DNA of 64,000 bases from JBGPEQ01 sp050180895 (GTDB lineage: Bacteria > Pseudomonadota > Alphaproteobacteria > Dongiales > Dongiaceae). Below are positions 33,301-41,375 of the stretch, in pieces; position 1 is the stretch's first letter; each line of letters starts with the position of its first letter. The stretch is taken from assembly GCA_050180895.1 (NCBI GenBank), contig JBFXDS010000003.1:186001-250000 (forward strand), in the 5' to 3' direction. Both the position numbers and the translations under genes were made by a program. The notes below the pieces were generated by a model, which made no database searches, was not told the origin of the DNA, and saw only the letters and a list, made by a program, of their open reading frames with translations.

Positions 33301-33396
33301 TGATATAAGCCCGGCCGTAGCGCCGGGCCGGAGGGTCGTTGACCCTACCCAAGCGAAACCCCGCCGCCGGGAAGGCCGTTGCGGGGTTTCGTGTTC
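33301..33396 (+). other. Cluster of three hairpins in the moeA-moaD gap
   Basis: GCCCGGC/GCCGGGC (33309-33315, 33322-33328), AGGGTC/GACCCT (33332-33337, 33341-33346) and CGAAACCCCGC/GCGGGGTTTCG (33354-33364, 33381-33391) follow each other closely. On the plus strand they begin just after TATAAG (33304-33309), a possible -10, and end with a GC stem followed by TTTCGTGTT, so a small RNA of about 80 nt is conceivable. On the minus strand the last stem could be the moeA terminator. The rest of this 312-bp gap holds nothing recognisable. Confidence 0.4.
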
Positions 33397-33417
33397 CCGG
33401 AGGCGCGACAAAATCGA

Positions 33418-34701
33418 TCAACGCATCTCGTTGAAGGGAAGGAAATCCACCATCGTGCCGGCGGCGAGTTGGGTGATGTTCTCCGGCAATTCCACAAGCC
33501 CGTCGGACTGCACCAGCGAGGACAGGATGCCGGCGCCGTCGCGCGGGAATTTGCGGGCGACGAGGCCGCCGGCGCCGTCGCCGACGAGGCGCGCCCGCAC
33601 CCATTCGCGGCGGTCGCGCTTCTTGCGGTGGTCGAAGTCGGCGCGCACCCGGAAGACGGTCGGCGCCAGGTCCGTGGCCCCCATGAGGCGCAGGAGCATC
33701 GGCCGGCCAAGCCGCAGGAACGTGACCATGGCCGCCACCGGATTGCCCGGCAGGCCGATGAACGGCACCGGGCGGTCGTCGGCGTCGATCTGGCCCATGG
33801 CGATCGGGCGGCCGGGCTTGATGGCCAAGCGCCAGAAATGCAGCCGGCCGAGCGCCTCGACCGCCGCCTTCACATGGTCTTCCTCGCCCGAGGAGACGCC
33901 GCCGGAGGACATCAGCAGATCGTGCTCCCGGGCGGCGGCGGCCAGCGACCGGCGGATCGCCTCGTCCCGGTCGGGGAGGATGCCGAGATCGGTGACGGCG
34001 GCCCCCAGCCGGACGAGCAACGCGCGCAGGATGTGGCGGTTGCTGTCATAGACCTGGCCCGCGGCGAGGGGGCTGCCGGGCTCGGCCAGCTCGTCGCCAG
34101 TCGAGAACAGGGCGACGCGCAACGGCCGGTTCACCGGCAGCCGCGTCAGGCCGATGGACGCGGCGAGGCCGATATCCTGCGGCCGCAGGCGCAGGCCGGC
34201 GGGGAGGATCTCGCTGCCGGCGCGGACGTCCTCGCCGGCCTTGCGACGGTTGGCGCCGCGCTTGATGCCCGGCCGGATCACGACCTCCACGCCGTCCAGG
34301 CGGCAATCCTCCTGCATCATCACGGTGTCGGGACCGGCCGCGCCGCCGTCGCCGGCGGGCATCACCGCGCCGGTGAAGATGCGGACGGCCTCGCCGCGCT
34401 TGACGGGGCGACCGAGCGGATGGCCGGCGGCGGCCCGGCCCGCGACCGGCAGCCGCGTCTCGCGGTCGGCCCGCAGGTCGTCGAAATAGACGGCGTAGCC
34501 GTCGACGGCGGAATTGTCGTGCGGCGGCACGTCGATCGGTGCCACCACGGTCTGGGCAAGGATGCGATCGACGCAGCGGTCGAGCGGCAGCGTCTCGCTG
34601 TCGACGACCGTCACCAGCCGGCCGAGCAGCAGGTCCAGCGCGTCGTCCAGCGGCATCAGCGGTCCGCCGGCGGCAAAGCAATCGTCGGTCAGCTGAGCCA
34701 T
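33418..34701 (-). CDS. moeA: Molybdopterin molybdenumtransferase
   Basis: 427 residues. MoeA inserts molybdate into adenylated molybdopterin. Typical regions: PLDRCVDRILAQTVVAPIDVPPHDNSAVDGYAV, GEAVRIFTGAVMPAG, LFSTGDEL, the MoCF_biosynth motif LMSSGGVSSGEEDHVK and PFIGLPGNPVAAMVTF. Begins 3 bp after the mobB stop, so mobB-moeA form an operon; moaD-moaE follow after a structured 312-bp gap and may have their own promoter. Confidence 0.97.
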   Translation of the reverse strand: MAQLTDDCFAAGGPLMPLDDALDLLLGRLVTVVDSETLPLDRCVDRILAQTVVAPIDVPPHDNSAVDGYAVYFDDLRADRETRLPVAGRAAAGHPLGRPVKRGEAVRIFTGAVMPAGDGGAAGPDTVMMQEDCRLDGVEVVIRPGIKRGANRRKAGEDVRAGSEILPAGLRLRPQDIGLAASIGLTRLPVNRPLRVALFSTGDELAEPGSPLAAGQVYDSNRHILRALLVRLGAAVTDLGILPDRDEAIRRSLAAAAREHDLLMSSGGVSSGEEDHVKAAVEALGRLHFWRLAIKPGRPIAMGQIDADDRPVPFIGLPGNPVAAMVTFLRLGRPMLLRLMGATDLAPTVFRVRADFDHRKKRDRREWVRARLVGDGAGGLVARKFPRDGAGILSSLVQSDGLVELPENITQLAAGTMVDFLPFNEMR

Positions 34702-34704
34702 GGT

Positions 34705-35235
34705 CTAGCTCCCAACTCGCTGCTCACGGCTCGCGGCGGACTTCAATCGACAATGGCCGATGATGAAATCGGCGATAGCCGCGATGTCGTCGATCGACAG
34801 CACCGGCAGGGGCGATTGCGGCAGCGGCACGTCGCTGGCGACGGCGACGATATGCGGGTCGCCGGGATGCAGCAGCGGCTTGCCGTTCGGTTGACGGTAG
34901 ACCTCCAGCTTGGGGTGCGGCTCGCGCTTGAAGCCCTCGATGAGCAGGAGGTCGACCGGTGTCATGTGGCGGATCAGCTCGGCGGCGCCGGGCTCCGGCC
35001 CCCCGCGATGCTCGTGCATCAGCGCCCAGCGGTTGGCCGAGGCGACCAGCACCTCGCTGGCGCCGGCCATGCGATGGACATAGGAGTCCTTGCCGGGCTG
35101 GTCGATGTCGAAGCTGTGATGGGCGTGCTTCACGGTCGACACGGTCAGGCCGCGGCCGATCAGCTCGGGTAGCAGGCGCGACGTCAGCGTCGTCTTGCCG
35201 CTGCCGCTCCACCCTGCCAGGCCGAAAATCTTCAT
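34705..35235 (-). CDS. mobB: Molybdopterin-guanine dinucleotide biosynthesis adaptor protein
   Basis: 176 residues. P-loop GTPase: Walker A GWSGSGKTTLTSRLLPEL, then STVKHAHHSFDIDQPGKDSYVHRMAGA and LLIEGFKREPHPKLEVYR, all typical of MobB, which assists MobA in forming the MGD cofactor. Its presence implies bis-MGD enzymes (DMSO reductase family) in the organism. First gene of the minus-strand molybdenum cofactor group; divergent from the epimerase gene. Confidence 0.96.
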   Translation of the reverse strand: MKIFGLAGWSGSGKTTLTSRLLPELIGRGLTVSTVKHAHHSFDIDQPGKDSYVHRMAGASEVLVASANRWALMHEHRGGPEPGAAELIRHMTPVDLLLIEGFKREPHPKLEVYRQPNGKPLLHPGDPHIVAVASDVPLPQSPLPVLSIDDIAAIADFIIGHCRLKSAASREQRVGS

Positions 35236-35367
35236 GGTCCTGTCATCCCACGGTGACTCTCGGCACGACCGACCCGGAAGTCAATCGCAGGAGCGGTCGA
35301 GCCGGCATTTGCGCCGCCGCGGCACAGGCGGTTATACCGTTGCCGTCAGCAACGGAGTCGCGAGCCT

Positions 35368-36348
35368 ATGGCGATCCTCGTCACCGGCGCCGCCGGGTTC
35401 ATCGGGTTCCACGTGGCGGCGGCGCTGTGCGCCCGCGGCGAGACGGTCGTCGGGATCGACAACCTCAACGACTACTACGACGTGTCGCTGAAGCAGGCCC
35501 GGCTGGCGCAGCTGGCATCCGCTCGCGGCTTCAGCTTCGAGCGCGCCGATATTGCCGACCGTGCGGCCGTCGCGAAGCTGTTCGCCGACCATCCCCAGAT
35601 CGACCGCATCGTCCATCTCGCCGCCCAGGCCGGCGTACGCTACTCGCTGGTCAATCCCTTCGCCTATACGGACGCGAACATCACCGGGCAGGTGACGCTG
35701 CTCGAGGCGGCACGCCGGCTGCCCCGGCTCGCGCACATGGTCTATGCCAGCTCGTCGTCGGTCTATGGCGGCAACACCAAGCTGCCCTTCGCGGTCACCG
35801 ACCCGGTCGACCGGCCGATCTCTCTCTATGCCGCGACCAAGCGGGCGGGCGAGCTGATCGCCTTCAACTACAGCCACCTCCACCGGCTGAAGCTGACGGG
35901 CCTGCGGTTCTTCACCGTCTACGGGCCGTGGGGCCGGCCGGACATGTCGGCCTATCTCTTCACGAAGGCGATCCTCGCCGGCCAGCCGATTCCCGTGTTC
36001 AACAACGGCGACATGCGGCGCGACTTCACCTATGTCGACGACATCGTCGCCGGCGTCGTCGCCGCCCTCGACCGGCCGCCGGCGGACGGCGGCAGCGAGC
36101 CGCCGCATCGCCTCTACAATCTCGGCAATCACCGCAGCGAGCCGCTGATGCGCTTCATCGAGGTGATCGAGCAGGCCTGCGGCCGCAAGGCGGTGATCGA
36201 GTTCAAGCCGATGCAGCCCGGCGACGTGCCGGAGACCTATGCCGATATCGACGCCTCGCGCCGCGATCTCGGCTTCCTGCCGCGCACGACCATCGACGAG
36301 GGGATCCCGCGATTCGTATCCTGGTTCCGCGCGTATCACGGCGCATAG
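35368..36348 (+). CDS. NAD-dependent epimerase, UDP-glucuronate 4-epimerase type
   Basis: 326 residues, extended SDR. ILVTGAAGFIGFHVAAAL binds NAD; DNLNDYYDVSLKQARL is characteristic of UDP-glucuronate 4-epimerases and their relatives; VYASSSSVYGGNTKLPF and SLYAATKRAGEL carry Ser and Tyr-x3-Lys; GPWGRPDMSAYLFTKAI and FTYVDDIV also match that subgroup. It would supply UDP-galacturonate for capsule or LPS. No other polysaccharide genes are adjacent. Confidence 0.93.
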   Translation: MAILVTGAAGFIGFHVAAALCARGETVVGIDNLNDYYDVSLKQARLAQLASARGFSFERADIADRAAVAKLFADHPQIDRIVHLAAQAGVRYSLVNPFAYTDANITGQVTLLEAARRLPRLAHMVYASSSSVYGGNTKLPFAVTDPVDRPISLYAATKRAGELIAFNYSHLHRLKLTGLRFFTVYGPWGRPDMSAYLFTKAILAGQPIPVFNNGDMRRDFTYVDDIVAGVVAALDRPPADGGSEPPHRLYNLGNHRSEPLMRFIEVIEQACGRKAVIEFKPMQPGDVPETYADIDASRRDLGFLPRTTIDEGIPRFVSWFRAYHGA

Positions 36349-36372
36349 GCTCGGATGCTTGGATCGACATGG

Positions 36373-36455
36373 TGCGTCCTTCGACAAGCTCAGGATGAGG
36401 GCCTTTCTTTGTGCCACACAGGTTTATCCTCATCCTGAGCTTGTCGAAGGACGCA
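36373..36455. repeat. Long palindromic repeat, copy 7
   Basis: Complete arms, 24 bp after the epimerase stop and upstream of the PPK2 gene. Confidence 0.93.
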
Positions 36456-36517
36456 CAGGCGGGACTGCAACGCATCGATAGCTGATGAACCGGGTCCGAT
36501 GGACCCTTGGGGGAAGC

Positions 36518-37357
36518 ATGGCGAAGCGCGGCGCGACGAAGACCGGCCTCGATATTGCGCGGTTCCGCGTACCCGAGGGCGGCAAGGGTTTTCGGCTGAA
36601 GGACATCGATCCGGCTGACAAGGACGGCCTTCCCGACCGCGCCGCGGCCGAGGCGGAGCTGGATGCCGACGTGCTCCGCATCGACGAGCTCCAGGACGTG
36701 ATGTACGCGCAGGGAACACAGGCTCTGCTGTGCATCTTCCAGGCGATGGATTGCGGCGGCAAGGACGGCACCATCCGCAAGGTCTTCGGCCATGTCGATC
36801 CCATCGGCATCGTCTCCGCTGCCTTCAAGAAGCCGAGCGAGCGCGAGCTGGCGCAGGATTATCTCTGGCGGGTGCATCAGGTCGTGCCGCCGCGGGGATG
36901 CATCGGCATCTTCAACCGCTCGCACTACGAGGACGTGCTGGTGGTGCGCGTGCATCGCCTGGCGCCGGCCGCGGCGATCGAGCAGCGCTACGACCAGATC
37001 AACGCATTCGAGAAGCACCTCGGCGAGAACGGCGTGACGATCCTGAAGTTCTTCCTGCACATCTCGAAGGAGGAGCAGCGGACGCGGCTGCAGGAGCGCG
37101 TCGACGATCCGAAGAAGCGCTGGAAGTTCAACCCCGGCGACCTCGCGGAGCGGACCCGGTGGCGCCAGTACATGGACGCCTACGAGATCGCGCTTCGGCG
37201 CTGCAGCACGCGTTGGGCGCCCTGGCACGTGATCCCGGCCGACCGCAACTGGTACCGCAACGCCGTCGTCGCCCGCATCGTCCGCCGGGCGCTGGAGGGG
37301 ATGGACCTGGCGTATCCGAAGCCGGGCGGCGACTTCTCGAAGATCGTGGTCAAGTAG
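36518..37357 (+). CDS. PPK2 family polyphosphate:nucleotide phosphotransferase
   Basis: 279 residues. Walker A region FQAMDCGGKDGTIRKVFGHV (family consensus MDAAGKDG), then FKKPSERELAQDYLWRVHQVVPPRGCIGIFNRSHYEDVLVVRVH with the Walker B Asp/Arg lid region, and ISKEEQRTRLQERVDDPKKRWKF. This is the one-domain PPK2 subgroup that phosphorylates AMP/ADP or other nucleotides from polyphosphate. The ATG at 36518 follows GGGGGAAG; an upstream ATG at 36485 adds 11 unlikely residues. Flanked by palindromic repeats on both sides. Confidence 0.95.
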   Translation: MAKRGATKTGLDIARFRVPEGGKGFRLKDIDPADKDGLPDRAAAEAELDADVLRIDELQDVMYAQGTQALLCIFQAMDCGGKDGTIRKVFGHVDPIGIVSAAFKKPSERELAQDYLWRVHQVVPPRGCIGIFNRSHYEDVLVVRVHRLAPAAAIEQRYDQINAFEKHLGENGVTILKFFLHISKEEQRTRLQERVDDPKKRWKFNPGDLAERTRWRQYMDAYEIALRRCSTRWAPWHVIPADRNWYRNAVVARIVRRALEGMDLAYPKPGGDFSKIVVK

Positions 37358-37403
37358 CAAATCGCCGAGATGTGGCGCATCTCTTCGGTCTGGGATCGGC
37401 GAT

Positions 37404-37487
37404 GTGCGTCCTTCGACAGGCTCAGGATGAGGGATTTCCTTCGTGCCACCAAGATTGCTCCTCATCCTGAGCCTGTCGAAGGACGCA
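37404..37487. repeat. Long palindromic repeat, copy 8
   Basis: Complete arms between the convergent PPK2 and haloacetate-dehalogenase-like genes. Confidence 0.93.
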
Positions 37488-37515
37488 GGCTAGCCATGGA
37501 GCCCAAGAAAAGCGG

Positions 37516-38394
37516 TCAGGCGAAGAAGTCCAGCAGTGCGTCGGCGCAGGCTTCCGGCGCCTCCTCGGCGATGAAATGACCGCAGTCGAGCGGGACGTCG
37601 CGGACATCGTCGGCCCAGCGGCGCCAGACGACGAGCGGCGACTCTTCCTTGCTGGCGGAATAGCCGCGGCCCCACACCACCAGCACCGGGCAGGCGATCC
37701 TGCGGCCGGCGTCCCGGTCCGCGCGGTCATGCGCGCGGTCGATGCCGGCGCCGGCGCGATAGTCCTCGCACATCGCCGACAATACCGACGGCCGGCGAAC
37801 CTGTGCGACATAGGCGGCGACCGCGCGCGGATCGAGCGCGTCCCTCCGGCCGGCCCAGCGCTCCAGCAGGTGAGTCACGTAGAATTCGGGTTCGGCGCCG
37901 ATCAGCCGCTCCGGCAGCGGCGCCGGCACGGCCAGGAACGGCCAGTGATAGGTGGCGAGCGCGCGGTCGGCGTCCATCTCCTCCCAGACGTCGAGCGTGG
38001 GCACCACGTCGAGCGAGGCGAAGCGGGTGACGCGTCCGGGGTGATCCAGGCACAGGCGGTAGCCGACGCGGGCGCCACGGTCATGGCCGGCGAGCGAAAA
38101 ACGCTCGTGGCCGAGCGCGGCCATGAGCGCGACCATGTCGCCGGCCATGGCGCGCTTGGAATAGTTGACATGGTCGGCGTCGGGCGGCGGCCCCCTGCTG
38201 TCGCCATAGCCGCGCAGGTCGGGCATGACCAGCGTGAAGGACTGCGACAGCCGCGGCGCGACGCGATGCCAGATCACATGGGTCTGCGGAAAGCCGTGCA
38301 GGAGCAGGAGCGGCGGACCGGCGCCGCCGGTGCGCAGATAGATCTCCGCATTCCCGACGGCGATCCGGCGTTCGGCAAAATCATCGAGCAGCAT
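37516..38394 (-). CDS. Fluoroacetate (haloacetate) dehalogenase-like alpha/beta hydrolase
   Basis: 292 residues. The family-specific pattern HGFPQTHVIWHRVAP, GHDRGARVGYR, YHWPFLAVPAPLPE, CEDYRAGAGID and CGHFIAEE follows the known fluoroacetate dehalogenase (RPA1163) closely: nucleophile Asp105, carboxylate-binding Arg106 and Arg109, Asp129, halide-pocket His150, Trp151 and Tyr212, and base His273. These convert haloacetates to glycolate and halide. It begins 14 bp after the symporter-kinase stop in the acetate-sensing operon, a context that fits an acetate analogue as substrate. Epoxide hydrolase is the alternative but would not keep the His-Trp-Tyr pocket. Confidence 0.9.
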   Translation of the reverse strand: MLLDDFAERRIAVGNAEIYLRTGGAGPPLLLLHGFPQTHVIWHRVAPRLSQSFTLVMPDLRGYGDSRGPPPDADHVNYSKRAMAGDMVALMAALGHERFSLAGHDRGARVGYRLCLDHPGRVTRFASLDVVPTLDVWEEMDADRALATYHWPFLAVPAPLPERLIGAEPEFYVTHLLERWAGRRDALDPRAVAAYVAQVRRPSVLSAMCEDYRAGAGIDRAHDRADRDAGRRIACPVLVVWGRGYSASKEESPLVVWRRWADDVRDVPLDCGHFIAEEAPEACADALLDFFA

Positions 38395-38408
38395 CGCGGT
38401 CTCCCCGA

Positions 38409-41141
38409 TCAGACCGCCTTGGCCAGGACGGGCCGGCGTGGCAGGCGGACGCGGAAGGTCGTGCCCTTGCCCAGAGCACTCTCGACCCAGATGCGGCCGC
38501 CATGGTGGTCGACGATCATGCGGCTGATGGCGAGGCCGAGGCCGGTGCCCTGGGGCTTGGCCGTCAGCGTGACGCCCACCTGGTGGAAGCGCTCGAACAC
38601 CGCGGCGTGATGCTCGGGCGCAATGCCCGGCCCGTTGTCGGCGACGCTGAGCGTGACGCTCTGCGGGTCGGCGACGACGGAGAGGGTGACGCGGCCGCCG
38701 GCCTCCGGGCAGAACTTCACGGCGTTCGACAGCAGGTTGACGGTCACCTGCATGAGCCGGTCGCGGTCCGCCCGGAGAGTCGGCGCCGTCTCCGGCAGGG
38801 CCAGGTCGAGGCGCACGCCCTTGTCGCGGAACAGCTGGCTGGTGGCGGCCGCGCCCTCGCGCGCGACCTCGGCGAGGTCGACATCGGCCATGTGCCATTC
38901 GAGGGTGCCCGACTGGATCTTCGAGAGGTCGAGCACTTCGTTGATGAGCCGCGTCAGGCGTTCGCTTTCCTTGACGATGATGGCGAGGAACTCGCCGCGC
39001 TTGTCCGGCGGCAGCTGGGGGTTGTCGTGCAGGATCTCCGAGAAGGAGCGGATGGAGGTGAGCGGCGTGCGCAGCTCGTGGCTGACCGTGGAAACGAAAT
39101 CGTCCTTCAGGCGGTCGAGCTCCTTGAGCCGCTCGTTGGCGGCGCGCAGCTCGCTGGTCGCGGCCTCGAGCTCGCTGGACTTCTCCTCGAGCCGGCGACT
39201 GTACTCGATCACCTGCGAGGTCTCGTCGAGGATACGCATGACCTCGTCGATGCCGAGCGGCTCTTCCTCGGCGACCGTGGCGATCATGACGCGGGCCGAG
39301 GCGGTGCCGATGGCGCCGGCGAGCAGGCGCTCGGCATGGCGCACAAGCTCGCCGTCGACGGCGAGCTTGCCGACATCCAGCCGCCGGCGACGGGCGTAGT
39401 CCTGGAAGGCTTCGGCGGCGCGCCCGGGACCGAGAAAGCGCGCCACCAACTCCTTGAGGTCGGCCAGCTGGGCGGTGCCGCGCCAGAGGCGGCCGGCCTC
39501 CGCCTGCGCCAGGGCATTGACGAAGAGGGCCGCCTGCGTGCGCTCGAGCGCCGATTGGCCGGTCAGCAGCGACACGCCGACAAGCGCGCCGATATTCACC
39601 AGCATCGACCAGAACAGGCTGTGGGTGATCGGATCCAGTTCGGCCAGACCGAAGAGGGCGTAGGGCTTGAGCGCGGCGATGGAGAACGGACCCTCGTCGA
39701 CGAATTCGACCGGCAGCCAGCCGGAGCGGGCGAGCGACGGCAGCAGCAGGGTGTAGGTCCAGACGAGGAAGCCGCCGCCGATGGCGGCAAAGGCGGCCGG
39801 CGTGCTGGCGCGGCGCCAGAACAGCCCGAACAGGATGGCCGGGAAGAACTGCGCCACCGCGGCGAAGGAGATGAGGCCGATCGCGACCAGGGCATAGCGC
39901 TCGCCGACCAGCCGCATGTAGAGGTAGCCGAGGAACAGCAGCACGGGGATCGCCAGGCGCCGGATCGTCAGCAGGAACGGCGCGACGTCCGGCCGTTCGG
40001 CCAAGCCGAGCCGGCGCCAGCGCAGCAGGGCCGGCATCACCAGGTCGTTGGAGACCATGGTGCTCAGCGCCACCGTCTCGACGATCACCATGCCGGTGGC
40101 CGCCGAGAAGCCGCCGATGAACACGAGCAGCGCGAGCCACGGCTGCGCCGCCCCCATCGGCAGGGTCAGCACGACGGTATCCGGGTCGACGCCGGCAGGC
40201 CCCAGCAGCCCGCCCGCCAGCGCGATCGGCAGGACGAAGATGTTGATGAGGAAGAGGTAGAGCGGGAACAGCCACAGCGCGCGGTCGAGATGGCGCTCGT
40301 CGATGTTCTCGACGACGATGATCTGGAACTGCCGCGGCAGGCAGACGATGGCCGCCATGGCGAGCAGCGTGAGGGCGATCCAACTGAAGCCGCCGCTGGT
40401 CGCCTCGAACGACAGCAGGCGCGCCAGGTCCGGATTCGCGGCGGCACGCCGGAACAGGTCGCCGAAGCCGTCGAAAAGGGCGAAGACGACGAACAGGCCG
40501 GCGGCCAGGAAGGCGACCAGCTTGACGATCGATTCGAAGGCGATAGCGGCGACCAACCCCTGATGGTGCTCGCTCGCCTCGATATGGCGCGTGCCGAAGA
40601 GGATCGCGAACGCCGCGAGGAAGACGGCGGCCCAGAAGGCGGTGTCCTGGAAGATCGTCGCCGGGCCGCCGCCGGACAGCGCATTGAGCGCGGGATCGTG
40701 CAGCAGGACGGTGAAGCTGATCGACACCGCCTTGAGCTGCAGCGCGATGTAGGGGACGACGCCGATCACGGCGATGATGGCGACGAGGCCGGCCAGGGCG
40801 GCGTTCTTGCCGTAGCGGGAGCCGATGAAGTCGGCGATGGTGGTGATACGGTTGGCCTTGCTGACGCGCAGGATCTTGCGCAGCAGCAGCCAGCCGAGAC
40901 AGAAGACGAGCGTGGGGCCGAGATAGATCGGCAGGAAATCGAAGCCGCTCTGGGTGGCGCGGCCGACGCTCCCGTAGAAGGTCCAGGAGGTGCAGTAGAC
41001 GGCGATGGAGAGCGCGTAGACGACGCTGGAGTCGATCAGGCTCCGGCCCCGGCCGGCGCGCTTGTCGCCGCAGTAGGCGATGGCGAACAGCAGGCCGATA
41101 TAGACCGCCGAGACCAGGATGATGAACCAGCCGGGCGCCAT
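38409..41141 (-). CDS. Sodium:solute symporter-histidine kinase fusion (CrbS/CbrA type)
   Basis: 910 residues. The first about 500 form an SSF transporter domain of about 13 membrane segments (VYALSIAVYCTSWTFYGSVG, ADFIGSRYGKNAALAGLVA); a short linker and coiled coil lead to HisKA with the phospho-His near residue 690 (VSTVSHELRTPLTSIRSF) and HATPase_c (NLLSNAVKF, DNGPGIAPEH, GTGLGLAI). CrbS-type proteins sense acetate and related metabolites and control acetyl-CoA synthetase and actP. Starts 2 bp after a small membrane protein gene. The partner regulator here may be the frameshifted gene at 43466. Confidence 0.95.
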   Translation of the reverse strand: MAPGWFIILVSAVYIGLLFAIAYCGDKRAGRGRSLIDSSVVYALSIAVYCTSWTFYGSVGRATQSGFDFLPIYLGPTLVFCLGWLLLRKILRVSKANRITTIADFIGSRYGKNAALAGLVAIIAVIGVVPYIALQLKAVSISFTVLLHDPALNALSGGGPATIFQDTAFWAAVFLAAFAILFGTRHIEASEHHQGLVAAIAFESIVKLVAFLAAGLFVVFALFDGFGDLFRRAAANPDLARLLSFEATSGGFSWIALTLLAMAAIVCLPRQFQIIVVENIDERHLDRALWLFPLYLFLINIFVLPIALAGGLLGPAGVDPDTVVLTLPMGAAQPWLALLVFIGGFSAATGMVIVETVALSTMVSNDLVMPALLRWRRLGLAERPDVAPFLLTIRRLAIPVLLFLGYLYMRLVGERYALVAIGLISFAAVAQFFPAILFGLFWRRASTPAAFAAIGGGFLVWTYTLLLPSLARSGWLPVEFVDEGPFSIAALKPYALFGLAELDPITHSLFWSMLVNIGALVGVSLLTGQSALERTQAALFVNALAQAEAGRLWRGTAQLADLKELVARFLGPGRAAEAFQDYARRRRLDVGKLAVDGELVRHAERLLAGAIGTASARVMIATVAEEEPLGIDEVMRILDETSQVIEYSRRLEEKSSELEAATSELRAANERLKELDRLKDDFVSTVSHELRTPLTSIRSFSEILHDNPQLPPDKRGEFLAIIVKESERLTRLINEVLDLSKIQSGTLEWHMADVDLAEVAREGAAATSQLFRDKGVRLDLALPETAPTLRADRDRLMQVTVNLLSNAVKFCPEAGGRVTLSVVADPQSVTLSVADNGPGIAPEHHAAVFERFHQVGVTLTAKPQGTGLGLAISRMIVDHHGGRIWVESALGKGTTFRVRLPRRPVLAKAV

Positions 41142-41143
41142 GC

Positions 41144-41365
41144 TCAGGCGTCCTCGTTCCGGCGCCGCGTCGACCGCCGCTCCGCGATCCAGGCGACCGC
41201 GGCGATGATCGCCAGCCAGGTACCGAACAGGTAGAGGTAGAGCACCGGCAGGCCGAACAGCATGCCGCCGCGCCCGAACAGCAGCAGCAGCGGCGGATTG
41301 AGCAGCAGAAGGGCCAGCAGGAACAGGCCGATCAGGCGGTCGCGGCGGCGGAGGTCGTCGAGCAT
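41144..41365 (-). CDS. Small two-TM membrane protein in the acetate-sensing operon
   Basis: 73 residues with two hydrophobic segments (about 11-30 LIGLFLLALLLLNPPLLLLF and 40-60 LYLYLFGTWLAIIAAVAW) and a basic C-terminal tail. It lies between the exonuclease fusion (10 bp) and the symporter-kinase gene (2 bp), implying co-translation. Small proteins like this precede actP-like or sensor SSF genes in many genomes and may support the transporter domain; function is not known. Confidence 0.85.
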   Translation of the reverse strand: MLDDLRRRDRLIGLFLLALLLLNPPLLLLFGRGGMLFGLPVLYLYLFGTWLAIIAAVAWIAERRSTRRRNEDA

Positions 41366-41375
41366 CGTCCGCGAC

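Noticed and set aside
33301..33396. A tRNA or SRP RNA in the moeA-moaD gap
   Set aside because: The hairpins do not fit a cloverleaf and the conserved SRP RNA loop sequence is absent.
38502..41234. A 910-codon open frame antisense to the symporter-kinase gene
   Set aside because: Its translation is low-complexity, rich in Gly, Arg, Asp and Gln with no domain; it mirrors the high G+C third-position bias of the real gene on the other strand.
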